A stretch of 64,000 nucleotides of DNA from Xanthomonas nasturtii. Lineage in GTDB: Bacteria; Pseudomonadota; Gammaproteobacteria; Xanthomonadales; Xanthomonadaceae. This document shows, one piece after another, positions 21,859 to 34,677 of the stretch (positions are counted from its first letter, which is position 1; each line of letters begins with the position of its first letter). The notes beneath the pieces are model-generated. The model was not told where the DNA came from. It saw only the letters and a list, made by a program, of their open reading frames with translations, and ran no database searches. A program made the translations under genes and the position numbers. The stretch covers positions 62,001 through 126,000 of the forward strand of contig NZ_LYMI01000078.1 of the NCBI RefSeq assembly GCF_001660815.1, read 5' to 3'.

Positions 21859-21889
21859 CACAACGCCCCGGCACTGCCGGGGCGTTGTG
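21859..21889 (+). terminator. Hairpin after MCP7
   Basis: Perfect 14-bp stem (CACAACGCCCCGGC and complement) with loop ACT, 14 bases after the MCP7 stop. Very stable, but no T-run follows. Confidence 0.6.
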
Positions 21890-22050
21890 CATCTGGGGTG
21901 TGCATCTGCGCTGACCACTGCGCGCCCGCTGCCGCGGATTGCACGACTTGCGGCTTGCGGCTTCCAGCTCGCAGCGCCCGAAAAACGCGCAGCCCGGCCA
22001 ACTCACACGGCCTACCGAGCACAACCGCGTGCAATCCACGTATTGGCGCT

Positions 22051-22077
22051 TCAGTTGCGCGGCTCCGTGGCCGATAT
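22051..22077 (+). promoter_or_regulatory. Sigma-28-like promoter of the cheRDB operon
   Basis: TCAG (in TTCAGTT), 15 bases, then GCCGATAT, ending 22 bases before the cheR ATG. Confidence 0.6.
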
Positions 22078-22099
22078 CCAGTTATAGCTCACGACGCGT

Positions 22100-22966
22100 A
22101 TGGATATGACGACCACGACTTCCGCTTCAGACACACGCGAATTTGATTTCGGCGACCGCGACTTCAAGCGCGTCTGCGATTTGATCTACCAGCGTGTCGG
22201 CATCTCCCTGGCTCCGGCCAAGCGCGACATGGTGTATGGCCGCCTGTCGCGTCGTCTGCGCGCGCTCGGTCTGCGCTCGTTCCGCGAGTACATCGACCAA
22301 CTCGAAGCCGGCAACGACGAAGAAGAATGGCAGGCGTTCACCAACGCGCTGACCACCAACCTGACCTCGTTCTTCCGCGAGCCGCACCATTTCGACAAGC
22401 TGCGCGAAGAACTGCAAAAACGCGCCTCGCAGGCACCGCTGAAGATCTGGTCGTGCGCTGCATCCACCGGTGAGGAGCCCTACTCCATCGCCATCACTGC
22501 CTGCGAAGCCTTCGGCACGCTGACCCCACCGGTGAGCATCGTTGCCACCGATGTCGACACCCAGGTGCTGGAAACCGCCTCGCGCGGCGTCTACGCCATC
22601 GACCGCGTCGCCTCGCTGGATGCGGCGATCAAGCGCAAGTATTTCCAGCGCGGCAGCGGCCCCAACGAGGGCAAATGCCGGGTCATTCCGGCGCTGCGCC
22701 AGCTCATCGAATACAAGCAGTTGAACCTGCTGACACCGCGCTACGACGTCGGCGGCCCGTATGCGGCGCTGTTCTGCCGCAACGTGATGATCTATTTCGA
22801 CAAGCCCACCCAGCGCGGCATCCTCTCGCGCCTGGTCAGCCACATGGGCGACGACGGCCTGCTCTATACCGGCCACTCGGAGAACTACCTGCACGCGGCC
22901 GACCTGATCCAGCCGTGCGGGCGCACGCTGTATCGGCGCGCACCGCGCGCAGGAGCCTCTGCATGA
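22100..22966 (+). CDS. cheR: Chemotaxis protein methyltransferase CheR
   Basis: Cytoplasmic enzyme of 288 residues that methylates glutamates in the MCP signalling domains using S-adenosylmethionine, setting receptor adaptation. Visible landmarks are the N-terminal helical domain, [10 protein letters not shown], the SAM-binding [14 protein letters not shown], and FCRNVMIYF near the C terminus. Length is normal. The WxxF tails on five of the seven receptors here are the expected docking sites. The stop overlaps the cheD start (ATGA), so the genes are translationally coupled. Confidence 0.97.
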   Translation: MDMTTTTSASDTREFDFGDRDFKRVCDLIYQRVGISLAPAKRDMVYGRLSRRLRALGLRSFREYIDQLEAGNDEEEWQAFTNALTTNLTSFFREPHHFDKLREELQKRASQAPLKIWSCAASTGEEPYSIAITACEAFGTLTPPVSIVATDVDTQVLETASRGVYAIDRVASLDAAIKRKYFQRGSGPNEGKCRVIPALRQLIEYKQLNLLTPRYDVGGPYAALFCRNVMIYFDKPTQRGILSRLVSHMGDDGLLYTGHSENYLHAADLIQPCGRTLYRRAPRAGASA

Positions 22967-23559
22967 GTACGGCCGTGCAAGTCGACGATGTCATGCGTTA
23001 CCGCGATTCGCGGTTCCAGACCATCGCCGCCAAACTGCTGCCCACCCAGTATCTGGTGGTGGACGACGACACCGCGTTGACGACCACCTTGGGATCGTGC
23101 GTTGCGGCCTGCCTGCGCGACCCAGTGCTCAAGATCGGCGGCATGAACCACTTTCTGTTGCCGGAAGGCCAGGTCGGCGACGGCGCACCCGCACGCTACG
23201 GCAGTTATGCGATGGAGTTGCTGATCAACGACATGCTCAAGCGCGGCGCGCATCGCAAACGCATCGAAGCCAAGGTGTTCGGTGGCGCCAACGTGCTCAA
23301 GGGCTTCACCAGCAACCCGGTGGGCACGCGCAACGCCGAGTTCGTGCGCCAGTACCTGCAGGCCGAACACATTCCCATCATTGCCGAAGATCTGTGCGGC
23401 ATCCATCCGCGCAAGGTGTGGTTCTTCGCGACGACCGGCCGCGTCGTTGTGCAGCGTCTGCCGCATGCACACGAAGCCGAAGTCGCCGCCACCGAATCGG
23501 CCGTGCGCGCCCGTCTGTCCAAAGCACCGGTTACCGGTGGAGTGGAGTTGTTCGAATGA
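22963..23559 (+). CDS. cheD: Chemoreceptor glutamine deamidase CheD
   Basis: Protein of 198 residues that deamidates specific glutamines on MCPs, making them methylatable. The catalytic Cys lies in [11 protein letters not shown] and the His in GGMNHFLLP, in the family order. A GGANVL motif follows. The start at 22963 overlaps the cheR stop by four bases and has AGGAG upstream. The longer open frame that begins at 22675 lies inside cheR and is not real. The stop overlaps cheB (ATGA). Confidence 0.95.
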   Translation: MSTAVQVDDVMRYRDSRFQTIAAKLLPTQYLVVDDDTALTTTLGSCVAACLRDPVLKIGGMNHFLLPEGQVGDGAPARYGSYAMELLINDMLKRGAHRKRIEAKVFGGANVLKGFTSNPVGTRNAEFVRQYLQAEHIPIIAEDLCGIHPRKVWFFATTGRVVVQRLPHAHEAEVAATESAVRARLSKAPVTGGVELFE

Positions 23560-24632
23560 CGCTGGAAACCCCTGTACGCGTACTCATCGTCGACGACTCG
23601 GCAGTGGTGCGTCAGATGCTCACCGAAATCCTGTCGCGCGACCCCGGCATCGAAGTGATCGGCTCGGCTGCCGACCCGATCCTGGCGCGCGAAAAGATCA
23701 AACGCCTCAATCCGGACGTGATCACGCTGGACGTGGAAATGCCGCGTATGGACGGCCTGGTGTTTCTGGAAAACCTGATGCGCCTGCGCCCCACCCCGGT
23801 GGTGATGATTTCATCGCTGACCGAGCGCGGTGCCGACACCACCTTGCAGGCCCTGTCGCTGGGCGCGGTGGACTTCGTGTCCAAGCCCAAGATCGACGTC
23901 GCCCGTGGGCTGGAAGGTTATGCCGAAGAGATCGTCAGCAAGGTCAAGATGGCTGCCAGGGCCAAGGTCAGCGCACTCAATCGCCCGAGCGCGCCCAAGG
24001 TCACCCTGGACATGCAGTCCGCACCGGTGCCGGGCAGCGCACTGCGCTTTCGCACCACCGACCGTCTGATCGCCATCGGCGCCTCGGCCGGCGGCACCGA
24101 AGCGCTGCGCGTGGTGCTGGAACACATGCCCGCCGATGCACCGGCGGTGGTGATGACCCAGCATCTGCCCGCCAGCTTCAGCACCGCCTTTGCCGAGCGC
24201 CTCAATCGTCACTCGGCCATGTCGGTGCGCGAAGCCAGCGATGGCGAAGCGATCCTGCCCGGCCACGCCTATCTGCCGCCGGGCGGCCAGCATCTGCGCA
24301 TCATCCGCGACGGTGCGCGCTGGCGCTGCCGTATCGATGACGGCCCGCCGGTCAATCGCCACAAGCCTGCGGTGGACGTGCTGTTTCGCTCGGTTGCCGC
24401 CAACGCCGGCCCGAACGCGGTCGGCGCCATCCTCACCGGCATGGGCGACGACGGCGCACGCGGCCTGCTGGAAATGCTGCAGGCCGGTGCGCCCACCCTG
24501 GTGCAGGACGAAGCCAGCAGCGTGGTCTGGGGCATGCCCGGCGCCGCCTACAAGCTCGGTGCCGCGCAGGAAGTGGTGCCGCTGGACCGCGTGGCCGAGC
24601 GCTTGATCGCGCTGTCGGCGCAGGCGCGCTGA
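23556..24632 (+). CDS. cheB: Protein-glutamate methylesterase CheB
   Basis: Response regulator of 358 residues that removes methyl groups from MCPs when phosphorylated by CheA. A receiver domain (about 8-125) has [11 protein letters not shown] and the phospho-acceptor Asp in [14 protein letters not shown]. After a linker, the CheB_methylest domain (about 165-350) has the nucleophile Ser in [10 protein letters not shown], the His in MTQHLP and the Asp in MGDDGA. The start overlaps cheD by four bases; the longer open frame upstream is a cheD shadow. It is followed after six bases by a GGDEF-EAL gene. Confidence 0.97.
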   Translation: MTLETPVRVLIVDDSAVVRQMLTEILSRDPGIEVIGSAADPILAREKIKRLNPDVITLDVEMPRMDGLVFLENLMRLRPTPVVMISSLTERGADTTLQALSLGAVDFVSKPKIDVARGLEGYAEEIVSKVKMAARAKVSALNRPSAPKVTLDMQSAPVPGSALRFRTTDRLIAIGASAGGTEALRVVLEHMPADAPAVVMTQHLPASFSTAFAERLNRHSAMSVREASDGEAILPGHAYLPPGGQHLRIIRDGARWRCRIDDGPPVNRHKPAVDVLFRSVAANAGPNAVGAILTGMGDDGARGLLEMLQAGAPTLVQDEASSVVWGMPGAAYKLGAAQEVVPLDRVAERLIALSAQAR

Positions 24633-24638
24633 TCCCGC

Positions 24639-26999
24639 ATGACCGCCCCTCCCCCACATCCGACTGACCCAACCGAGCAGCCCGGCACCCCGGGTAGCTC
24701 AGTCGGCGTTGCCCTGGATGCGGCGGCAGACCGCGCGCTGGCGACCCCACAGCCGCCACACACCGACGCCATCGGCACCGCTGCGATCAGGCACGGCCCG
24801 ATCACCGCCGGCATGGCCAAGGCCGGCGAGCAGCCCGAGCAGCGCCGTTCGCGCCTGCTTGCCGAAGCGCTGGATGGCAGCAGCAGCGCCATCCTCATCT
24901 GCGATCTGCAATCGCGCCTGTTGTATGCCAACGACGGCTTCCAGCGCATGTTCGGCTACACCGAAGCCGAGCTGGTCGGTCAGCGTCCCTCCGACGTGCT
25001 GACCCGCGCACAAAGCGACCAGAGCGAAGTTGCGCGCATCCGCGACCGCGCCGATGCGTTGCAGCAGACCCGGGCCGACCTACTGGTCTATCGCAAGGAC
25101 GGCACGCCGCTCTGGATTTCGCTCAACTTCAATCCGATCTACGACGCCAGGCACAATCCCTCGCATTACGTGGCGGTGCTGACCGACATCACCGACACCA
25201 AGATGCACGAGGTACTGCAGCATCGCGTGCTGGAAGCGCTGGTGCAGGAGCGCCCGCTGATCGAAGTGATGACGCTGATCTGCACCGAGGTCGAACGCAT
25301 CGCACCGGACGTGCTGGCCACGGTGATGAGCGCGGACAATCAAGGCTGCCTGCACTCGCTGGCAGCGCCCAGCCTGCCGCCCGACTATGCCGATGCGGTC
25401 AACGGCTTGAAGATCGGCCCGGGCGCCGGCGCCTGCGGCACCGCTGCATGGCGCGGTCGCGCGGTGATGGTGGAAGACATCACCACCGACCCGCTGTTCG
25501 CAGCGTATCGCGACCTGCTGCTGCCCATGGGCTTGCACGCCTGCTGGAGCACGCCGATCCGCTCCAATAGCTCGCGCGTGCTCGGCACCTTCGCGCTGTA
25601 TTACCGCAAGCCGCAACGTGCCGATGCCTGGCATGTGCGGCTCACCGATCTGTGCCAACAGTTGTGCACGCTGGCGCTGGAACGCGAACAGATCCGCCAA
25701 CGCGTGCATCAACTGGCCTTCTACGACACGCTCACCGGTCTGCCGAATCGCATCATGTTCAGCGCGCGTGCCGAGCAAGCACTGACGCAGGCCGAATACG
25801 CCGGCGAACCGGCCGCGTTGATGTTCATCAACATCGACCGCTTCAAGCTCATCAACGATAGCCAGGGTCACGCTGCAGGCGATGGCCTGTTGCGCGACAT
25901 CGCATTGCGCATCAACGACCAGCTCACCGCCACTGCGATGCTGGCGCGCCTGGCCGGCGACGAATTCGCACTCGCGCTGCCGCAATGCAGCGCAGAGCAG
26001 GCCAGCGCCGCGGCCGAGCGTCTGCTGGTCAGCATCGCCGGCCCGCTGCCGGTCGGCCACATGACCGTGCATCCGTCGGCCAGCATCGGCGTGGCGATGT
26101 TTCCCGAGGACGGCCGCGAGATCAACATCCTGTTGCGCCACGCCGATCTGGCAATGAACCGCGCCAAGCAGGAAGGCGGCGGGCGTTTCCGCTTTTTCAG
26201 CTCCGACATGAATCGCATGGCGCAGGAGCGCGTTGCGCTGGAAGCGGAGCTGCGTCAGGCCATCGGCCGCGATCAGTTGCAACTGCATTATCAACCGCAG
26301 ATGCATAGCGCCGCACCGCACGCGCTGTATGGCGTGGAAGCGCTGCTGCGCTGGAATCACCCGCAACTCGGCGCGGTGTCGCCGGCGCGGTTTCTGCCTG
26401 TGGCCGAAGAGCAAGGCATGATGCCGCAGATCAACGACTGGGTATTGCGCAGTGCCTGCCGGCAGATCGCCGACTGGCGCCAGCGCGGCGTACCGGTGGC
26501 GCGCGTCTCGGTGAATCTGTCGGCCAGCGGCTTCGAAAGCCCGCGCATGCTGCCCGACCTGCTGCGACTGATTGCCGACACCGGTGTGCAACCCTCCGAC
26601 CTGACCCTGGAACTGACCGAGAGCGTGATGCTCTCCGGGCAAGCGGGCGTGCTCGAAAACCTGCACGCCATTCGCGAAGCCGGTATTTCGCTGTCGCTGG
26701 ACGATTTCGGCACCGGCTATTCCAGCCTGAGCCATCTGCATCGCCTGCCGATCGACGAACTCAAACTGGACATGAGCTTCGTGCGCGACATCGAACACAG
26801 CGAAGACGCGCGCGCGCTCACCACCTCGGTGCTGCGCATCGGCGAGCACCTACGCAAGCACGTGGTCGCCGAAGGCGTGGAAAACGAAGCGCAGCGGTTG
26901 TTTCTCGCCGACCTGGGGTGCGAAGTGCTGCAGGGCTATCTGTTCTCTCGCCCACTGCCGGCTGTAGCACTGGAAGCCTGGTTGGGCGCGCAGCCTTAG
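24639..26999 (+). CDS. PAS-GAF-GGDEF-EAL protein, c-di-GMP turnover
   Basis: Predicted soluble protein of 786 residues. In order: a disordered Pro-rich N terminus (1-70), PAS (about 75-190), GAF (about 205-350), GGDEF (about 360-520) and EAL (about 535-780). The EAL domain keeps its active-site motifs (VEALLRW, NLSA, ELTES, LDDFGTGYSSL, LKLDMSFV, VVAEGVEN), so c-di-GMP phosphodiesterase activity is likely. The GGDEF motif reads AGDEF, leaving cyclase activity uncertain; it may be regulatory. It starts six bases after cheB and is probably in the cheRDB operon, so it may lower c-di-GMP in step with chemotaxis and relieve YcgR braking. Confidence 0.92.
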   Translation: MTAPPPHPTDPTEQPGTPGSSVGVALDAAADRALATPQPPHTDAIGTAAIRHGPITAGMAKAGEQPEQRRSRLLAEALDGSSSAILICDLQSRLLYANDGFQRMFGYTEAELVGQRPSDVLTRAQSDQSEVARIRDRADALQQTRADLLVYRKDGTPLWISLNFNPIYDARHNPSHYVAVLTDITDTKMHEVLQHRVLEALVQERPLIEVMTLICTEVERIAPDVLATVMSADNQGCLHSLAAPSLPPDYADAVNGLKIGPGAGACGTAAWRGRAVMVEDITTDPLFAAYRDLLLPMGLHACWSTPIRSNSSRVLGTFALYYRKPQRADAWHVRLTDLCQQLCTLALEREQIRQRVHQLAFYDTLTGLPNRIMFSARAEQALTQAEYAGEPAALMFINIDRFKLINDSQGHAAGDGLLRDIALRINDQLTATAMLARLAGDEFALALPQCSAEQASAAAERLLVSIAGPLPVGHMTVHPSASIGVAMFPEDGREINILLRHADLAMNRAKQEGGGRFRFFSSDMNRMAQERVALEAELRQAIGRDQLQLHYQPQMHSAAPHALYGVEALLRWNHPQLGAVSPARFLPVAEEQGMMPQINDWVLRSACRQIADWRQRGVPVARVSVNLSASGFESPRMLPDLLRLIADTGVQPSDLTLELTESVMLSGQAGVLENLHAIREAGISLSLDDFGTGYSSLSHLHRLPIDELKLDMSFVRDIEHSEDARALTTSVLRIGEHLRKHVVAEGVENEAQRLFLADLGCEVLQGYLFSRPLPAVALEAWLGAQP

Positions 27000-27051
27000 C
27001 GGATTGCCGCCCGGGCGGCTGGTGGTACTGGAGTCACCCGTACCCTCATCC

Positions 27052-27086
27052 GGCGCTTCGCGCCACCTTCTCCCAATGGGAGAAGG
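27052..27086. repeat. Paired small palindromes (REP-like)
   Basis: Two adjacent hairpins: GGCGC-TTC-GCGCC (27052-27064) and CCTTCTCCC-AAT-GGGAGAAGG (27066-27086). This CTCATCCG...CTTCTCCC...GGGAGAAGG pattern is, from memory, a common dispersed intergenic motif in Xanthomonas and related genera. It lies between two convergent genes and may act as a bidirectional terminator. Confidence 0.7.
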
Positions 27087-27137
27087 AAGAGCCGCGCGAC
27101 CGTCAATTACTCAAGCATCACCGCAACTTCCCCTCAA

Positions 27138-27959
27138 TCACTGCACCGTCCGCTTCAACCACCCCAGCAATTGCGCATTGACGAACGCCGGATTCTCCAG
27201 CGATGCGATATGCCCGGCGTCGGGCACCAGTTCGTAGTCGCAGCCGATCACCTTGGCCATCATCCACAACTCTTCCGGCGGACGCGGAATGTCGTATTCG
27301 CCGCCGAGCAAAAACGTGTTTGCAGGATTGAGCGCAGCCAAGTTTTCGAGCCGATCGTCGCGCCCGAAGATCAAACGGCCCAGCGGCACGATCGACGCAC
27401 GCAGCTGCTCGGCCGACATCGCCGCCAGACGCTGCGCGAACGCTGCCGGCAACGCCGAATGCAGATCGATACCGGAACGGAAAAAGATCGGCACGATCGC
27501 CTCGACCAACGCCGGGGTCACCTGCCCTGCCGCATCGATCGCATCGAGCAACCCGAAGTACCGCGCGCGGGTGACCTGCGGTTCGGCACCCAGAAACGTG
27601 TCCATCAATACCAGGCTACGCACGCGCTCCGGCGCACGCATTGCAAGCTCCGCACCCCACATGCCACCCACCGACAGGCCGACCACTGCGCATTGCGGCA
27701 ATTCCAACCCATCCAGCAGCGTCAGCATCTGCTCGGCGAGATCGCCCAGCGACTGCGTGCCTGCCGGCAACGCGCCCGATTGCCCATGCCCCCAGAGTTC
27801 GGGAACGATGACCCGGTACTGTTGCGACAAGGCCTGGATCTGCGGCTCCCACATCGCAGCGTCCCAGAGATAACTGTGGCCAAGCAAGACGGGAAAACCT
27901 TGGCCGTGTTGTGTGTAGTGCAGCGTTTGACCAGAGATCGTGCAAGTGGGCATGGGCAT
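27138..27959 (-). CDS. Alpha/beta-fold hydrolase
   Basis: Protein of about 273 residues with the alpha/beta-hydrolase layout: an N-terminal strand region, the nucleophile elbow GLSVGG (Ser), an acidic residue near GGEYDIP, and the catalytic His in PDAGHIASLENP. The substrate is unknown; relatives include enol-lactone hydrolases and esterases. ATG at 27959 is chosen, with 27953 a close alternative; the longer frame to 28028 adds residues that do not fit the fold. It lies downstream of acnB on the same strand, beyond a terminator, so it is probably a separate unit. Confidence 0.85.
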   Translation of the reverse strand: MPMPTCTISGQTLHYTQHGQGFPVLLGHSYLWDAAMWEPQIQALSQQYRVIVPELWGHGQSGALPAGTQSLGDLAEQMLTLLDGLELPQCAVVGLSVGGMWGAELAMRAPERVRSLVLMDTFLGAEPQVTRARYFGLLDAIDAAGQVTPALVEAIVPIFFRSGIDLHSALPAAFAQRLAAMSAEQLRASIVPLGRLIFGRDDRLENLAALNPANTFLLGGEYDIPRPPEELWMMAKVIGCDYELVPDAGHIASLENPAFVNAQLLGWLKRTVQ

Positions 27960-28091
27960 TAAACGTGGAGTGGTGGATCGGTGAAACTCTAGACCTGCGC
28001 GCCTCGGATTTTTGTTGCAATGCCGCAACTCAGTCAGCTGATAGTTGCTTTAACCCCTGGGATCGGGACGACAATACGAAGCCATCTCCCG

Positions 28092-28124
28092 AAAAGCGAA
28101 CTGCCCGGCAGTGCCGGGCAGTTC
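28092..28124 (-). terminator. Intrinsic terminator after acnB
   Basis: Perfect 12-bp stem (GAACTGCCCGGC and complement) with loop of 3. Read on the - strand it is followed by GCTTTT. It lies 26 bases past the acnB stop. Confidence 0.8.
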
Positions 28125-28150
28125 GGGACAACACAAACCAGCGACTGGAA

Positions 28151-30742
28151 TCAGGCCGCGACGGTATCCGCCACGTCCTGATATTCCTGGATCTGATCGA
28201 AGTTCATGTAGCGGTAGATCTGGTCGCCACTGGTCTTGATCACGCCCACATCGGCCATGTACTCCTCCTTGGTCGGGATGCGACCCAGACGCGAGCAGAT
28301 CGCCGCCAGTTCCGCCGACCCCAGGTACACATTGGTGTTGCGGCCCAGACGGTTGGGGAAGTTACGCGTGGAGGTGGAGAACACCGTGGCGCCCTCGCGA
28401 GCCTGCGCCTGGTTGCCCATGCACAGCGAGCAGCCGGGCATTTCCATGCGTGCGCCGGCCGCGCCGAAGGTGCCGTAATGGCCTTCCTTGGTGAGCTCGG
28501 AGGCGTCCATCTTGGTGGGCGGTGCCACCCACAACCGGGTCGGGATATCGCGCTTGCCTTCCAGCAACTTGGCGGCGGCACGGAAGTGACCGATGTTGGT
28601 CATGCACGAACCGATGAACACTTCGTCGATCTTGGCCCCGGCCACTTCGGACAGCGTCTTGACGTCGTCCGGGTCGTTCGGGCACGCCACGATCGGCTCA
28701 TGGATATCGGCCAGATCGATCTCGATGACTGCGGCGTATTCGGCATCGGCATCGGGCTGCAGCAGCTGCGGGTCGGCCAGCCACTCTTCCATCTTCTTGA
28801 TGCGGCGGCCCAGGGTGCGCGCATCGGCATAGCCTTCGGCAATCATCCAGCGCAGCAGGGTGATGTTGCTGGTCAGGTATTCGATGATCGGCGCCTTGTC
28901 CAGGTGCACGGTGCAACCGGCCGCCGAACGCTCGGCCGAGGCATCGGACAGTTCGAATGCCTGCTCCACCTTCAGGTTCGGCAAGCCTTCGATTTCCAGG
29001 ATGCGGCCGGAGAAGATGTTCTTCTTGCCCTGCTTGGCCACGGTCAGCAGACCGTCCTTGATCGCGTACAGCGGGATGGCGTTGACCAGGTCGCGCAGGG
29101 TCACGCCCGGCTGCATCTCACCCTTGAAGCGCACCAGCACGCTCTCGGGCATGTCCAGCGGCATCACCCCGGTGGCGGCGGCAAACGCCACCAGGCCGGA
29201 GCCGGCCGGGAACGAAATACCGATCGGGAAACGGGTATGCGAATCGCCGCCGGTGCCGACGGTGTCAGGCAGCAGCATGCGGTTGAGCCAGCTGTGGATC
29301 ACGCCGTCGCCCGGACGCAGCGACACGCCGCCGCGGGTGGAGATGAATTCCGGCAGCGTGTGGTGGGTCTTGACGTCCACCGGCTTCGGGTAGGCGGCGG
29401 TGTGGCAGAACGACTGCATCACCAGGTCGGCCGAGAAGCCCAGGCAGGCCAGGTCCTTCAGCTCGTCGCGGGTCATCGGGCCGGTGGTGTCCTGCGAGCC
29501 CACCGAGGTCATCTTCGGTTCGCAATAGGTGCCCGGGCGCATGCCCTGGCCTTCCGGCAGGCCACAGGCGCGGCCGACCATCTTCTGCGCCAGCGAGAAG
29601 CCCTTGCCGGTGTCCGGCGGGTCCATCGGCAGACGGAACAGGTCCGACGCCGGCAGGCCCAGGAATTCGCGCGCCTTGGCGGTGAGGCCACGGCCCACGA
29701 TCAGCGGAATGCGGCCACCGGCGCGTACTTCGTCGAACAGCACGTCCGACTTCATCGCGAACTCGGCAATCACCTGGCCGTTCTTCAATGCCTTGCCGTC
29801 ATACGGACGCAGCTCGACCACATCGCCGTGCTCCATCTGCGACACGTCCAGCTCGATCGGCAATGCGCCGGCGTCTTCCATGGTGTTGTAGAAGATCGGG
29901 GCGATCTTGCTACCCAGGCACACGCCGCCGAAGCGCTTGTTCGGAATGAACGGAATGTCCTCGCCGGTCCACCACAGCACCGAGTTGGTCGCCGACTTGC
30001 GCGAAGAACCGGTACCGACCACATCGCCCACATAGGCGACCAGATGGCCCTTGTCCTTGAGGTCGGCAATGGCCTGGATCGGGCCGCGCTTGCCGTCTTC
30101 TTCTGGCACGAACGCCGCGCCTTCGCGCGCATTCTTCAGCATGGCGAGCGCGTGCAGCGGGATGTCCGGGCGGGTGGTCGCATCCGGCGCCGGCGACAGG
30201 TCGTCGGTGTTGGTCTCGCCCGGCACCTTGAACACGGTGACGGTCATGCTCTGCGGCACTTCCGGCTTGCTGGTGAACCACTCGGCATCGGCCCAGCTTT
30301 GCAGCACGGCCTTGGCGTGCGCGTTGCCGGCTTCGGCCTTTTCCTGCACGTCGTGGAAGGCGTCGAACACCAGCAAGGTGTGCTTGAGCGCTTCGGCGGC
30401 AGTGGCGCCCAGCTCGGCGTTGTCCAGCAGGTCGATCAACGGCTGGATGTTGTAGCCGCCCAGCATGGTGCCGAGCAGCTCGGTGGCGCGCGTGGGGCTG
30501 ATCAGCGCAGTTTTTTCGGTGCCGAAGGCAACCGCGGCCAGGTACGAGGCCTTGACCTTGGCGGCGTCGTCGACGCCGGCCGGCACGCGCTGGCTGAGCA
30601 GTTCGACCAGGAACTCATCTTCGCCCGCCGGCGGTGCCTTCAACAGCTCGATGACTTCGGCGGTCTGCTGCGCGGTCAGCGGCAGCGGCGGGATACCGAG
30701 CGCGGCGCGCTCTGCAACGTGGTGGCGGTAGGCTTCCAACAT
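28151..30742 (-). CDS. acnB: Aconitate hydratase B
   Basis: TCA-cycle enzyme of 863 residues that interconverts citrate and isocitrate through a 4Fe-4S cluster. AcnB-specific order is seen: an N-terminal HEAT-like helical domain (about 1-160), the swivel domain (about 165-370), then the catalytic core with cluster-binding Cys in SCMTNIGH and SLCMGNQAQ. Length is normal. In other bacteria AcnB also acts as an iron-responsive RNA-binding protein. It is paired here with AcnA at 31611 on the other strand, with a toxin-antitoxin locus between them. Confidence 0.97.
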   Translation of the reverse strand: MLEAYRHHVAERAALGIPPLPLTAQQTAEVIELLKAPPAGEDEFLVELLSQRVPAGVDDAAKVKASYLAAVAFGTEKTALISPTRATELLGTMLGGYNIQPLIDLLDNAELGATAAEALKHTLLVFDAFHDVQEKAEAGNAHAKAVLQSWADAEWFTSKPEVPQSMTVTVFKVPGETNTDDLSPAPDATTRPDIPLHALAMLKNAREGAAFVPEEDGKRGPIQAIADLKDKGHLVAYVGDVVGTGSSRKSATNSVLWWTGEDIPFIPNKRFGGVCLGSKIAPIFYNTMEDAGALPIELDVSQMEHGDVVELRPYDGKALKNGQVIAEFAMKSDVLFDEVRAGGRIPLIVGRGLTAKAREFLGLPASDLFRLPMDPPDTGKGFSLAQKMVGRACGLPEGQGMRPGTYCEPKMTSVGSQDTTGPMTRDELKDLACLGFSADLVMQSFCHTAAYPKPVDVKTHHTLPEFISTRGGVSLRPGDGVIHSWLNRMLLPDTVGTGGDSHTRFPIGISFPAGSGLVAFAAATGVMPLDMPESVLVRFKGEMQPGVTLRDLVNAIPLYAIKDGLLTVAKQGKKNIFSGRILEIEGLPNLKVEQAFELSDASAERSAAGCTVHLDKAPIIEYLTSNITLLRWMIAEGYADARTLGRRIKKMEEWLADPQLLQPDADAEYAAVIEIDLADIHEPIVACPNDPDDVKTLSEVAGAKIDEVFIGSCMTNIGHFRAAAKLLEGKRDIPTRLWVAPPTKMDASELTKEGHYGTFGAAGARMEMPGCSLCMGNQAQAREGATVFSTSTRNFPNRLGRNTNVYLGSAELAAICSRLGRIPTKEEYMADVGVIKTSGDQIYRYMNFDQIQEYQDVADTVAA

Positions 30743-30807
30743 GCGGGTTCTCCAAAAGGACAGCAGTGAATGTGTAAAAACGTCAGACGTGAATCAGAAG
30801 ACGTGGA

Positions 30808-31218
30808 TCAGGCAACAGGTTTGGGCACGGTGATCTTCAAACCCTTGAAGTAATCGCGGAAAAACCCCTCGTCGCGGGTAATCAAGCCGTCGCACTGGAG
30901 CATCGCGTGGGCGCCGATCAAAAAATCCGCCACCACCCGCTCGCGTTTGCCGCCGCGCGCGCGAAACCGCTTGTTCATGTGGCCGGCGCGCACCGCCGCC
31001 GCTTCCTGGGTGGCTTCGTAACGCACCCCGATCGAGGCCAGGGTTTCCATCAGGTCGACCTGGGTGTCGAGCATGGCCAGCACTTCGGCCACCACCGCAT
31101 CGCAGACCACGACCTCGTCGCGCGCCAGCGCATCGCCGATGCAGATCTCCGACACCTCGCCGTAGACCGGGTCGCCGATCAAAATATCGAGCAGCACCGA
31201 GGAATCCAGGGCGATCAT
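30808..31218 (-). CDS. VapC-type PIN-domain toxin
   Basis: Putative ribonuclease toxin of 136 residues starting MIALDSSVLLDIL. The PIN acidic residues are in place: Asp in ALDSS, Glu in VVAEVLA, Asp in VADFLIGAHA, and Asp in LITRDEGFF. Its ATG overlaps the stop of the upstream antitoxin gene by four bases, the usual toxin-antitoxin coupling. A longer frame reaching 31542 is the out-of-frame shadow of the antitoxin. VapC toxins usually cleave tRNA or rRNA; the target here is unknown. Confidence 0.9.
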   Translation of the reverse strand: MIALDSSVLLDILIGDPVYGEVSEICIGDALARDEVVVCDAVVAEVLAMLDTQVDLMETLASIGVRYEATQEAAAVRAGHMNKRFRARGGKRERVVADFLIGAHAMLQCDGLITRDEGFFRDYFKGLKITVPKPVA

Positions 31219-31463
31219 GGGTCGAACGGGTCCCCGGGGGCGCGGCCACGGATGGCGCGCATGGCCTCGTCGGTGCTGGTCAGGCCATCGACCAGCTTGA
31301 ATTTGCCGCGCACCTTGCGCAGCGCCTCGCTGACGTCCTTGCGCAGGATGATGCGCCCGCCGTCGAGCTCGATCTTCAGCGTGGTGCCCTTGGTCAGGCC
31401 CAGGGCGTCGCGCACGGCCTTGGGCAGGGTGATCTGTCCGCGTTCGGCAACGGTGGCTTCCAT
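31215..31463 (-). CDS. AbrB/MazE-fold antitoxin (VapB-type)
   Basis: Protein of 82 residues. The N-terminal SpoVT-AbrB swapped-hairpin DNA-binding domain (about 1-45) contains ERGQITLPKAVRDALGL. The C-terminal tail (LTSTDEAMRAIRGRAPGD) would wrap the toxin. ATG 31463 is chosen because GGAG lies seven bases upstream; the ATG two codons earlier is only one base from it. It precedes and overlaps the toxin gene. It probably represses its own promoter through the palindrome at 31485-31497. Confidence 0.9.
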   Translation of the reverse strand: MEATVAERGQITLPKAVRDALGLTKGTTLKIELDGGRIILRKDVSEALRKVRGKFKLVDGLTSTDEAMRAIRGRAPGDPFDP

Positions 31464-31484
31464 GAGCATGCTCCAGAAAGTATG

Positions 31485-31497
31485 CGTATATCATACG
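31485..31497. promoter_or_regulatory. Possible operator of the toxin-antitoxin operon
   Basis: Perfect inverted repeat CGTAT-ATC-ATACG, 21 bases upstream of the antitoxin ATG, in an AT-rich patch within GC-rich surroundings. Self-repression through such sites is typical of AbrB-type antitoxins. The assignment is inferred from position and symmetry. Confidence 0.5.
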
Positions 31498-31610
31498 TAC
31501 TTGCGCTGTCGTACTCAAGTTGGCAGATCGCTTCGGACACACCGTGCGTACACACTGAATCGCTCAGAATGGGCGCCTACCTAAAGCCTTCGACGCCATA
31601 GGAGTGACGC

Positions 31611-34379
<2,769 letters not shown>

Positions 34380-34410
34380 CCGTAGCGCACAGTGCGCTCT
34401 CTCGATGCAA

Positions 34411-34443
34411 CGCCACTCCCGCCGCTTGGCGGGAGTGGCGTTT
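34411..34443 (+). terminator. Intrinsic terminator after acnA
   Basis: Perfect 13-bp stem (CGCCACTCCCGCC and complement), loop GCTT, then TTT, 31 bases past the acnA stop. The 234 bases from here to 34677 hold nothing recognised. Confidence 0.85.
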
Positions 34444-34677
34444 CAGGCCATTGCGCATCGCGGCGGACCCGACATGCTGGGCAGCCGTCGGGTGATCGCG
34501 CACAGCGTGCGGTGAGCCGCACTGCATGCGCATTCCTTGCGCGCAAGGCCCACCGCGTCGGCGTTGCCGCAGGCGCGGAGTGATGTCGTCCGGACGCGCG
34601 ACTGGGCCAAGCATGCGTTGGCGCGGCTACCGGCAGCGCCAACCCCTGCATGCGCACAGCGCTCCCGATAGACGCGT

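Noticed and set aside
27911-30769. Open frame of 952 codons opposite acnB
   Set aside because: Antisense shadow with low-complexity composition; acnB is complete on the other strand.
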